DNA of 64,000 nt from Bacteriovoracaceae bacterium UBA4096. GTDB taxonomy: Bacteria > Bdellovibrionota > Bacteriovoracia > Bacteriovoracales > Bacteriovoracaceae. Made by a program: the position numbers and the translations under genes. Location: contig DFXY01000004.1 of assembly GCA_002381945.1 (NCBI GenBank), forward strand, positions 89,628 through 153,627, read 5' to 3'. The notes below the pieces were generated by a model, which saw nothing but the letters and a program-made list of their open reading frames with translations, did no database searches and had not been told where the DNA came from. Positions 50,649-58,499 of this stretch are shown piece after piece. Each line of letters begins with the position of its first letter. Positions within the stretch are counted from its first letter, which is position 1.

Positions 50649-52655
50649 TCATCTTCCAGGATAGATGAAAATGAAATTTCGATTGGTGAAATATTTATCC
50701 ATCAATCCTTGTAACCTTGCGAGATAGAACTCATAAGAAACACTATCCACTCGGGCGCTAATGACGATGAGTAGATCATCAGGCTCCAGGCTTTTCCCGA
50801 TCTCTATTGGATTAAACATCAGTTCGTAGTTTTTAAACTCAATATCTATTGATAATTTTAGAGTGCTGACTCTTGAAGTGACCCTTTCTTTAAGTTCATT
50901 CGAAGCATGAATAATTAGCTTTACCCCAAGACCTTTGGCGAGAGAGATCACGGCCAAGAGCCATTGTTTGAATCCTTCCTCTTCAGCTGCCAGACGAGGG
51001 GCGACTAAGACAATTCTTTTCGTGGTGTTGATGTTATAAACGATATTACTTACTACAACCATCTGATTGGTTCGACCTAAGATTTGATCCAACTTAGTTC
51101 CAAAGAGCATGTCTGAAGTGCTTGCTCGTCCCTGCCAACCGAGGACAATAGTTGAAGCATAAAGCTCTTTAGATGAATTGATGATACCATTGGCGATATT
51201 CATATCTATACGTGTAAAAGATTTTGCTTTTACTCCGGATGCAACCACATGATTCTTGGCCTCTTCCAGCATGTCCTTGGTGTTTTTAAGCTGAAGAGGC
51301 ACTTCAGAAGTATCATCTACTACTGACACGATATGTATGGAGGATTCAGGTCCATTACCCTTCATAAGAAGTGAAAGGTCTAGTAGCCCATACATGATTT
51401 GAGGGCGATTGAGAGAAACGAGGATTTTTTCACTCTCTACGTCTTTTTCAGGAATTTGATCGTGCTCGATGGTATGTTGAATTTTGCCGTACTTCTGCAT
51501 GACCATGGAACTCACGACACATGTGACCAGAATCATCATAATAGTTCCATTCAATACGCTTTTATCAAGAAGTTCTAATCTGTATCCAACGAGGACAGCA
51601 GCGAGAGTTGCCGCCGCTTGTGCATTACTCAAACTGAATATGAGATTTTTTTGAATCGAAGTATATTTAAAGCATTTCGCAGTAATAAATGCGGCAATAT
51701 ATTTGGCAACCATTGCAGTGGCCGTCATGACTGCGGCCACTTTTAATGCTTGAAGGTCTCGAAAAAACACCTTCAAATCTATGAGCATACCAACGCTTAT
51801 CAGGAAGAAAGGAATAAACAGTGTATTCCCCACAAATTCCAGTCTATTCATTAGGGCCGATGTGTGAGGTATGAGTGGATTAATTGCAAGTCCCACCATG
51901 AAGGCACCTATGATTGGCTCAATTCCAGCAATCTCTGCCCCAGCTCCACCTAAAAATACCAGAGACAAAACAAAAAGAAACTGTTCTGAACCTCCAGTCT
52001 CAAACCTTCTAAAAAACCAATGGGCAATTTTTGGTAATATGAATATGACGATAAAAAAGAAAATGGATAGTGAAGTTCCAAGCCCTCTCCAGAACTCCCA
52101 GTTCAACTCACCGGAAGTCGAATTGGCGATGATTGCAAGAACGATAAGAGCGGCCGTATCCGTTATCATCGTTCCACCAACAGCTACTGTAACAGCTTCA
52201 TTTTTATTGATCTTAAATTTGCTCGCTAAGGGGTAAGCAAGAAGTGTATGTGAAGCATACATACTTGCTAACAATATTGCCGAAACCCAGGATAAGTTTA
52301 ACAAATGATAATTAACGTAAGTTCCCAGAACCATCGGTATAGTGAACGTAAAGAAGCCGAAGGTGATACTTTTAAATTTGAATTTCTTAAAATCAAGAAT
52401 ATCGATCTCTAACCCAGCTAAAAACATGATAAACAGGACGCCAATAGTTCCGAATAGTACTATTCCTGAGTTACGTAAGAGAATGTTAAACCCATGCTCT
52501 CCAACAAGGGTTCCCATGAGAATAAGTCCCACAAGACTTGGAATCCTTATTTTCTCAAAGATATAAGGCACCATAAAAATAATCAGAAGCAACAAGGCAA
52601 ATATGATTACCGGATTTTTAAGTGGTAAGCTGAAGATTTCAGTAATTGTATGCAT
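50649..52655 (-). CDS. Kef/CPA2-type cation:proton antiporter with Usp-like tail
   Basis: The 668-residue protein has about 12 helices of the CPA2 (Na+/H+ or K+/H+) exchanger fold in the first 400 residues (GLILMGTLVGEHGFNIL, GTIGVLFIMFLAGLEIDI, GGTMITDTAALIVLAII), then a cytoplasmic part that looks like universal-stress domains (LSLLMKGNGPESSIHIVSVVDD, STIVLGWQGRASTSD). No TrkA/RCK NAD-binding domain is seen. It may regulate ion balance or pH. Confidence 0.88.
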   Translation of the reverse strand: MHTITEIFSLPLKNPVIIFALLLLIIFMVPYIFEKIRIPSLVGLILMGTLVGEHGFNILLRNSGIVLFGTIGVLFIMFLAGLEIDILDFKKFKFKSITFGFFTFTIPMVLGTYVNYHLLNLSWVSAILLASMYASHTLLAYPLASKFKINKNEAVTVAVGGTMITDTAALIVLAIIANSTSGELNWEFWRGLGTSLSIFFFIVIFILPKIAHWFFRRFETGGSEQFLFVLSLVFLGGAGAEIAGIEPIIGAFMVGLAINPLIPHTSALMNRLEFVGNTLFIPFFLISVGMLIDLKVFFRDLQALKVAAVMTATAMVAKYIAAFITAKCFKYTSIQKNLIFSLSNAQAAATLAAVLVGYRLELLDKSVLNGTIMMILVTCVVSSMVMQKYGKIQHTIEHDQIPEKDVESEKILVSLNRPQIMYGLLDLSLLMKGNGPESSIHIVSVVDDTSEVPLQLKNTKDMLEEAKNHVVASGVKAKSFTRIDMNIANGIINSSKELYASTIVLGWQGRASTSDMLFGTKLDQILGRTNQMVVVSNIVYNINTTKRIVLVAPRLAAEEEGFKQWLLAVISLAKGLGVKLIIHASNELKERVTSRVSTLKLSIDIEFKNYELMFNPIEIGKSLEPDDLLIVISARVDSVSYEFYLARLQGLMDKYFTNRNFIFIYPGR

Positions 52656-52683
52656 GCCTTACTCCTCTCATGGTCATTAAACT

Positions 52684-53541
52684 TTATTTTTCAACTTCAT
52701 CCCAGAATGTTGAAACGAACTTGAAACATTCATCCATCTCAATACCAAGTTCGAAGTTATTAAATGGTTTCAGCCAGCGCTCTGGTGGTGCTTGAAGCGT
52801 TGAAGGTACAGAATGAGTATCTCTTCGCTTGAAGGTATCCTGTAAACATTGCTTCAATAATTCAGTATCCAGCTTCTCATTTTTAGCTATCAGATAAAGA
52901 TCAACTAAATCTTTAACTCTGGAGTTCTCACTTTCTCTAGGAACAGTGTATGCATGAATCTTTTCTGCAAAATGTTGCTCAACATTTATGACCCTGATCT
53001 TTGGAGCTTCAAACCCGGTAAAATCCAGATGACTTTTAAGCTCAAGTTCATCGTGAGGCTCGATCCACACGTCGCCGATCCCTACATCCAGATCAAAAAT
53101 AGTAAACCGCTTTCCATCGATGAGTGCCTCAACCTGAAACCTCGCCCCTCCATAAGGAGCGGCATCAAGTTCCATTTTTGGTCCTGTGACTAGAAATTCG
53201 AAAAAATCTCCAAGATCAATTCGACCCTTTTCAATGATAGCTTCTTTTATGGCCTCAATTCGTTCTTTCTCATTCCTGGCCAGAAACTTAGTTTCTTTAA
53301 GAGCAAGATCTATGTCTTTAGTCGCTCTTGATTCTTGGAGTCTCAATTCTAAGGCGTGTCCGCCTTTCAAGACCCAAGGGACATTTCTATCTTTAAACAG
53401 TCTTACAAGAAAATGAGTATAACCAACCTGGCGATAAAGCCTCATGATGTCTATGCCCTCTTTCCTTGAGATCAACTTAAGTTTCTCTTGGACAGCACTC
53501 CTGAAGTTTTGAGCAAACTTGTATTTATCAATGGGCTTCAT
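52684..53541 (-). CDS. abiEii: AbiEii-type nucleotidyltransferase toxin
   Basis: The 285-residue protein fits the AbiEii/AbiGii toxin family: WVLKGGHALELRLQESRATKDIDLAL gives Gly60-Gly61, Asp76 and Asp78 of the nucleotidyltransferase core, and KIHAYTVPRESENSRVKDLVDLYLI is a family hallmark. Type IV toxins of this group modify tRNA or use GTP to stop growth during phage infection. Its ATG overlaps the upstream antitoxin gene by four bases. Confidence 0.9.
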   Translation of the reverse strand: MKPIDKYKFAQNFRSAVQEKLKLISRKEGIDIMRLYRQVGYTHFLVRLFKDRNVPWVLKGGHALELRLQESRATKDIDLALKETKFLARNEKERIEAIKEAIIEKGRIDLGDFFEFLVTGPKMELDAAPYGGARFQVEALIDGKRFTIFDLDVGIGDVWIEPHDELELKSHLDFTGFEAPKIRVINVEQHFAEKIHAYTVPRESENSRVKDLVDLYLIAKNEKLDTELLKQCLQDTFKRRDTHSVPSTLQAPPERWLKPFNNFELGIEMDECFKFVSTFWDEVEK

Positions 53542-54119
53542 ATTGCATACCTGGCCAGCTTTTCGTTCTTCTTAATATCGGCCTTGGAAATATGACCTCG
53601 CTCTAGGGCCTGTTTAGTGGCCTGCTCGATATATTCATCAGAAATTCTATTTTCCTTAATTAGGTCAAGGAGGGTCCTAAGGACAGTTGTCACTCTAAGG
53701 CCATTTATGGTTTTTGTATCGGCTTCAGTAATGTCTTGTTTATGGAGTGCGAGAATTTTGGGGGTATCACTACCCTTCCTGAATTTCTTTGGAACGGTCA
53801 TATGAATCTTAGATGGATTTACATCCGACAGTTCGTACAGCATAAGGGCCGTCTCATGAGAAAAAACGGCTTGCGGCTTTTTATTTCTTCCTTCAGACCA
53901 CAAATACCAAAGCCAGTACTCGCTTAACTCTGATTCTATCGGTTTAAATTTATAAATGCCTCTCAGGATCTTTTCCCATTGGCCAGTCTTTACGTAGTAA
54001 TGGTGGTTCCTCTGGTCATAACCACATTTGATGGCCTGGTCTGCAGTAAAAAGTCCCCCCTGCTCTAGGGCGATTTTCATTAGAAATTCTCGGTTTGGTT
54101 GGACATTTGTCTTTTGCAT
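53538..54119 (-). CDS. abiEi: AbiEi-type antitoxin and repressor
   Basis: The 193-residue protein has an N-terminal winged helix (LEQGGLFTADQAIKCGYDQRNHHYYVKTGQWEKILRGIYKF) followed by the AbiEi domain (SHETALMLYELSDVNPSKIHMTVPKKFR). AbiEi proteins repress their own operon and counteract AbiEii. The pair sits between an antiporter and a tyrosine recombinase, typical for a mobile defence gene. Confidence 0.88.
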   Translation of the reverse strand: MQKTNVQPNREFLMKIALEQGGLFTADQAIKCGYDQRNHHYYVKTGQWEKILRGIYKFKPIESELSEYWLWYLWSEGRNKKPQAVFSHETALMLYELSDVNPSKIHMTVPKKFRKGSDTPKILALHKQDITEADTKTINGLRVTTVLRTLLDLIKENRISDEYIEQATKQALERGHISKADIKKNEKLARYAI

Positions 54120-54238
54120 AAATACCGAATAAATTAAGTTTTTAATACGATGAACAGATAAATTGTAACATAATAACCGTAAAATTTAAGGTAAATATGC
54201 AACACTCTTGATCTACAGAATTTCAACTAGATAGACTA

Positions 54239-55384
54239 TTAAAGGTGGAATTTCTTCTTCTGTTTGTAGCTTCGCCAGGTCCGATCCAGAGTACTATGCC
54301 CCATCCAGATCGAGATGTTCTCAATGGTATTTCCTTTTGAGAGCATAAGGTCGGTAAAGCCTTTCCTTCCTCCGTAAAGATCAATGTCCTTCGGGAAGTA
54401 ATGTCTCATGGTCTTAAGGAGGGGTCTTTTAAAATTTCCAGACTGAATAATCCTTACAGCAAACTCCTGCTCCTTATACAAAATAGGAACAGGTTTCCAT
54501 CTATCCTCTGGAGGAAGCGCAATAATCTTCGTCTGAAAGATCCAAAAGACTTTCCGGCCAACGATAGGATTTTCAATTCTCCAAAGCTTCTCTTCATGGA
54601 GATTATCTATCTCCTGAGGTCTCAACCCCAGCCACACAGAAATAAAGAGCCAATTAAAGTTCGCTTGATTGAGTTTTCCCTTTGCTCTATTCAATTCTTC
54701 GGGAGGAAGTGGGTCAGAGGCCTTGCGACTATTCCGATTTTTCTCATAATGAGCATCCAAAAGCCTTTGCCTTTCATATCCACGTGGACGAATTACTGGA
54801 AGAAATGGCTTCGCAAGCTTTCGGCAGATAAAATATCCCCATGCATTTACCAAGCTTAAAATAGAGGTCATGTAGCTCATGCTAAGCTTTTGCTCATAGA
54901 AATAATCGTAAATTTCTTTATTGTAATAGTACCATTCTGATGGATCGATTTTCAGTGCCACTATCATACGTTGAGCGGCCTTCCACTTTGATCGAGCATG
55001 AGAAGTCCTTCGCCTTCCCTTCCTCGTTTCTGAATCTCTGGTCTTTAAATATCTGGCCTCAAATTCTTCGACAAATTCAACCGGCAAAACAGAATCATAT
55101 TTTTTCTTATTATTATTTTCTTCAATAGTTATTTTTCTGACTAGCTCTTCTTGCCTCTTAACAAAATCCTGTGCATTCAGCTGCCTGGCCCTCACTTTCG
55201 CTTCATCGAGTGTCATCATTTTGTGGAAGCCAAGTGAGCGCCAGCGATCAGGATCAACGTCCCATTCTTTCTTGGCCTTAATGGCATTGGATTCTTTTGT
55301 GTCTTGTGATTTATAGGAAACGAACTGAAGCTTCCACTTTGGATCAGATTTCTTCCAAGGTAGTGCACGCACATAGTAACCCAT
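54239..55384 (-). CDS. Tyrosine site-specific recombinase
   Basis: The 381-residue protein has the catalytic set of tyrosine recombinases: Arg in SVWLGLRPQEIDNL, a Lys in the beta hairpin (FQTKIIALP), a second Arg in LYGGRKGFTDLM, His363 in WMGHSTLD and Tyr373 in RSYKQ. The second-Arg motif lacks the usual preceding His (Tyr-Gly-Gly-Arg). Its ribosome site GGGAG is the first part of a long repeat that recurs 1.8 kb away, so the repeats are probably its recombination sites. The family (island integrase) is not further resolved. Confidence 0.88.
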   Translation of the reverse strand: MGYYVRALPWKKSDPKWKLQFVSYKSQDTKESNAIKAKKEWDVDPDRWRSLGFHKMMTLDEAKVRARQLNAQDFVKRQEELVRKITIEENNNKKKYDSVLPVEFVEEFEARYLKTRDSETRKGRRRTSHARSKWKAAQRMIVALKIDPSEWYYYNKEIYDYFYEQKLSMSYMTSILSLVNAWGYFICRKLAKPFLPVIRPRGYERQRLLDAHYEKNRNSRKASDPLPPEELNRAKGKLNQANFNWLFISVWLGLRPQEIDNLHEEKLWRIENPIVGRKVFWIFQTKIIALPPEDRWKPVPILYKEQEFAVRIIQSGNFKRPLLKTMRHYFPKDIDLYGGRKGFTDLMLSKGNTIENISIWMGHSTLDRTWRSYKQKKKFHL

Positions 55385-55386
55385 GA

Positions 55387-55507
55387 GGAACTCCCATTAA
55401 AAAAAGTCATGAATGTGTGTGGAAACCCAAATGCGTCCACCACGTCCATATCGGACGTGGTTTTTCTTTCTAAATACCTGATAAAGGCGGCGGTGGTGGA
55501 GTGGTCC
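55387..55507 (+). repeat. Long direct repeat, copy 1 (at recombinase start)
   Basis: About 121 bp beginning with GGAACTCCC next to the recombinase ATG, continuing GTCATGAATGTGTGTGGAAA, a hairpin ACCACGTCC-ATATC-GGACGTGGT followed by TTTTTCTTTC, and ending in a GGCGGCGGTGGTGGA run. It is nearly identical to 57190-57314, in the same orientation. Direct copies beside a recombinase suggest attachment or recombination sites. Confidence 0.85.
55439..55465 (+). terminator. Hairpin plus T-run inside direct repeat 1
   Basis: ACCACGTCC pairs with GGACGTGGT around ATATC and is followed by five Ts. It is terminator-like, but here it lies between divergent genes with no plus-strand gene before it, so a recombination role is more likely. 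Confidence 0.55.
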
Positions 55508-55584
55508 TCCCGAATATGATCCATACATCATCCTACATTTTCTTTCGTTGCGAATTTTATCAGTAATACCGAAAATGCATTTAG

Positions 55585-55613
55585 TTCACATATTATCTTT
55601 TTAGTGCTATAAT
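55585..55613 (+). promoter_or_regulatory. Near-consensus promoter, leaderless GTG start
   Basis: TTCACA (55585-55590), exactly 17 bases, then TATAAT (55608-55613). The predicted start site is the G of the GTG start codon at 55620. The gene between the two direct repeats thus carries its own promoter. Confidence 0.75.
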
Positions 55614-55619
55614 GTTTTG

Positions 55620-57008
55620 GTGTTTAAAAAAATTGCTTTAACGAAAGAATGTGAATCCCCCGAAAACCCAGGTGCTCTCGAAACAAGAGTTGCCCTTATC
55701 CCCGACGATATTAAGCGTCTTGTTGATTATGGTCTTGAGGTCTATGTTGAACCTGGTGCCGGTGAGCGGGTTGGGTTTAGTGATGAGGAATATAAAAATG
55801 CTGGCGCAATCTTACAAGAAGCACCATCTATATATAAAACAAAAGATCTAGTCATAAAATTTAAAGGTCCCTCTATTGAATCAATTGATTGGATGGATGA
55901 AGGAACGACTCTATTTTGTATGGCCCATTTTCATTCCTTTCCAGAGCGGGCAAACAAACTTAAAAATAAAAGAATCACCGTTATTGCGATGGAACACATT
56001 GTAGATTTTCAATCAGTTTCAGACGAAATACTCCTAGGAAGAATGGCAGTCACTGGTAGCTTAGAAGAATTCATCGATAACAATAAATATGCTGATCTTC
56101 ATGTACGCCTCATCGGTTACAGTGAAAGGCTAGTTGGTGCGATAAGAAGAATTTCTAGCTATAATCCCAAAACAATTCAAATATTGTCGTCCGGCATAGC
56201 ACTTGAAAAATTAGATTTTACTAAAGAGGAAAGTTTTTTTTATTACGATTCCTTGAGTAATCATAGTGAAAGTCTCCTTAAACATTTAGAGGCCAAAGAA
56301 CGTTTTGTCTTTAATATGGAAAAGTATGCTCAAGAACATGGTGAGAAAGCCTTGGATTTTGTAAAGTCGACCCATATTGGAACAGGCCGACTTTTTAGAA
56401 GAATTCAGTGTTTACATGAAACTGGTCGGGCCGGGGCAAAGTATGGAGTTTCTCTCATATTAAATGAAACTAAAAAAGTTAAAGAAGCTAAGGACATCAA
56501 CGCAGTCGTATTGGGCTATGGTAATGTTGCAATGGGAGCCATAGATCAATTAATGCTCGAAGGTGTTCAGCGTATTTTTATTCTTACTCGCAGACACACA
56601 AAAGCTGGTGTTATTGACAAGTATTTGAAAAATGCTGATCTAGTAATTAATGGTGCCGAGTTACCTACTGAAAAACGTGGTAAGACATACTTAATCACTA
56701 ATTATCATGTAGAACATTATTTAAAAAAGGGCTCAGTTATTATTGATCTCATTGGCGGAAGTGCAACAAATAGATCACCCGTGGAACCAGCAGTGGAGTG
56801 TACATACTTAACTAATCCTCACTTCGAATTACACGGTAAACTAATTTCCGCTCTGTGGGGATGGCCGATGATGGGTATGCAAAAAGAAAGTTGTTTACGA
56901 TATTCTGGCCAAATTACTGATGTCCTAATTGGAAGAGAGATGTTTATTAATGGCTTTGACAACTTAGCTGAAGGCATTAAGCCGGCGATAATGTGCGGGC
57001 CTTATTAA
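55620..57008 (+). CDS. Alanine dehydrogenase / saccharopine dehydrogenase-like protein
   Basis: From a GTG the protein has about 462 residues. The N-terminal AlaDh/PNT domain (ETRVALIPDDIKRLVDYGLEVYVEPGAGERVGFSDEEY) and a Rossmann domain (NAVVLGYGNVAMGAIDQLM) place it in the alanine dehydrogenase/lysine-forming saccharopine dehydrogenase group, NAD(P)-linked amino-acid enzymes. Between them lies an unusual helical insert at about 190-280 (YYDSLSNHSESLLKHLEAKERFVF). The end (ALWGWPMMGMQKESCLRYS) is like N5-(carboxyethyl)ornithine synthase relatives. It is the only gene between the two direct repeats. Confidence 0.75.
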   Translation: MFKKIALTKECESPENPGALETRVALIPDDIKRLVDYGLEVYVEPGAGERVGFSDEEYKNAGAILQEAPSIYKTKDLVIKFKGPSIESIDWMDEGTTLFCMAHFHSFPERANKLKNKRITVIAMEHIVDFQSVSDEILLGRMAVTGSLEEFIDNNKYADLHVRLIGYSERLVGAIRRISSYNPKTIQILSSGIALEKLDFTKEESFFYYDSLSNHSESLLKHLEAKERFVFNMEKYAQEHGEKALDFVKSTHIGTGRLFRRIQCLHETGRAGAKYGVSLILNETKKVKEAKDINAVVLGYGNVAMGAIDQLMLEGVQRIFILTRRHTKAGVIDKYLKNADLVINGAELPTEKRGKTYLITNYHVEHYLKKGSVIIDLIGGSATNRSPVEPAVECTYLTNPHFELHGKLISALWGWPMMGMQKESCLRYSGQITDVLIGREMFINGFDNLAEGIKPAIMCGPY

Positions 57009-57400
57009 ACCTCTTTTGAAACTGGTGCCAAATAATTTTACAACAACCGGCCAGCACCTCTTCTCTGTAATGACTAACGGCTACTCGAAATTAAAGGCAA
57101 AACCATTTCAAGGCAGTCTGAGCAATCCTTATTTTATTTAAAAGAAATATGAGACTTCTAATTCATCACGAGTAGGCTTCGGTCTAAGTGGAACTCCCTT
57201 TAAGAAAAGTCATGAATGTGTGTGGAAACTAAAAAGCGTCCACCACGTCCATATCGGACGTGGTTTTTCTTTCTAAATACCTGAAATTAAAGGCGGTAAT
57301 GGTGGAGGTGGTCCGATGAATAAGAAAAATTCCCAGTTCTAGCTACAACTTGCAACAAGTTGCATCCACCACCTTCTGAGGTTCACGAACGAAGCAAAAT
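57009..57400. other. 392-base gap holding direct repeat 2
   Basis: The region between convergent genes holds repeat copy 2 (57190-57314) and, after it, a short palindrome CAACTTG-CAA-CAAGTTG near 57347. The 180 bases before the repeat have no gene that I can support. Confidence 0.4.
57190..57314 (+). repeat. Long direct repeat, copy 2
   Basis: About 125 bp that match copy 1 from GGAACTCCC through the hairpin and T-run to the GGTGGAGGTGG run, with a few substitutions and short indels. It includes the recombinase ribosome-site sequence although no recombinase gene follows, showing that it is a copied or recombined end. Here the hairpin at 57242-57264 can also terminate the upstream gene. Confidence 0.85.
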
Positions 57401-57883
57401 CTACTCAGTAACGATCAATCTTTTAAACCATAGAGCAGGCCTTCCTGATTCTCCGTCTATCATTTTTTCTCCAGTACAAAGAAACAACTTCTCTGCCAAC
57501 CTAATTGATGGACTGTTGCCTACATCTATAACAGCTTCTACATAAAAACTTTTTACTTTTGATTGGGACAAATCTCTCTTCAATTCCTCTAATCCTTTGC
57601 GAAATGCCTCTACAGCTAATCCTCGCCTTCTATGCCTTTCACTCACTGCATAACCAACAGCCCAACACTCTATTCCATCAACTGGGTCTACAAGTCCAAA
57701 TATGGACAGTGCTTGGATCTCACCATTAATAATTTTCGCAAAGACGTGTCTTTTACCTATCGAATTTTCGATACTCCAGGTTTTATAGCCTTCACCCAGC
57801 TCAGGAACATCAAAGGGCGTTTTTGCGTTTAAAGCTTGTTGAATTTCGACAAGTGCGTCCATAGGGTCAGCCATTGAACTCAT
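57401..57883 (-). CDS. GNAT-family acetyltransferase
   Basis: The 160-residue protein has the GNAT acetyl-CoA motif in VGYAVSERHRRRGLAVEAFRKGLEEL (residues about 76-101) and a C-terminal NxxSxRLAEK segment (NSPSIRLAEKLF), as in RimJ/RimL-like enzymes. Its start overlaps the HEPN gene by four bases (ATGA), so the two are coupled. It may modify the HEPN partner or a ribosomal or tRNA target. Confidence 0.83.
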   Translation of the reverse strand: MSSMADPMDALVEIQQALNAKTPFDVPELGEGYKTWSIENSIGKRHVFAKIINGEIQALSIFGLVDPVDGIECWAVGYAVSERHRRRGLAVEAFRKGLEELKRDLSQSKVKSFYVEAVIDVGNSPSIRLAEKLFLCTGEKMIDGESGRPALWFKRLIVTE

Positions 57884-58464
57884 GTATCAGCCCTCCAGAC
57901 CTTATTAATCATTCTTCCCAACAAAGCCAGCTCTTCAGGCACCTGCCACAGAATGTCTAGGCTTTTAGGCTCGTGTGCAAGTTCATTTCTTTTATCTAAA
58001 AAATGTTTGTAGATAAAATCGAGCAATTCTTGATCTCTTAGTATTGATATATCTGATACAAAGAAAAAGTCGTTTTTTAGTAGCCACCCTTTATCAAGGG
58101 CATATTGCAATTTTCTTTTCAAGCCTTTCGTCTCTTTCAAAGCTTTCGTATCCTGAATATCCTGTTTAATTCTTTCGGCTAAGGAACGCTCAAAAACTGA
58201 ATACGCATAGGACTTTGCAACTGTACTCATACGATAGGCAAAAAATGAATAAAGCAGAACATTCTTAGCTGTTTCAAATTGAATCTTTATTTCTACTGGC
58301 ACACACTCATCTAGAACAATGCTTTTAATATTCTCATAAAATAAATTTAAATTTCTATCTACTCCCCCCGTCCAATAGGTGACTCTAATATCGGGCACAT
58401 GAAGCTCTGAGATGTCTTTGAAAGCGTCGACTGGATGGACGGATGTCGTTTTGGTCTTATTCAT
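57880..58464 (-). CDS. HEPN-like protein
   Basis: The 194-residue, all-helical protein has Arg159-Asn-Glu-Leu-Ala-His164 (KRNELAHEPKSL), the R-x4-H catalytic motif of HEPN RNases with the usual Asn after Arg. HEPN proteins are RNases of toxin-antitoxin and anti-phage systems. It follows the HerA gene by 35 bases on the same strand. Motif-based; a non-catalytic HEPN-like domain cannot be excluded. Confidence 0.65.
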   Translation of the reverse strand: MNKTKTTSVHPVDAFKDISELHVPDIRVTYWTGGVDRNLNLFYENIKSIVLDECVPVEIKIQFETAKNVLLYSFFAYRMSTVAKSYAYSVFERSLAERIKQDIQDTKALKETKGLKRKLQYALDKGWLLKNDFFFVSDISILRDQELLDFIYKHFLDKRNELAHEPKSLDILWQVPEELALLGRMINKVWRADT

Positions 58465-58499
58465 ATTTAATCATATTCCGTTTTGTATTTTCCATAAGA

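Noticed and set aside
55472..55507. Gly-rich codon runs at the repeat ends as a bacteriocin-like peptide
   Set aside because: Frames differ between copies, starts are missing and no processing or export genes are nearby.
55406..55520. Short plus-strand frame in direct repeat 1 (MNVCGNPNASTTSIS)
   Set aside because: The second repeat copy has a stop codon after six residues, so the frame is not conserved and is unlikely to be coding.
55387..57314. Classical integron attC sites
   Set aside because: I could not find paired GTTRRRY/RYYYAAC core sites in the repeats, and the recombinase lacks a recognisable IntI-specific insertion; only the layout is similar.
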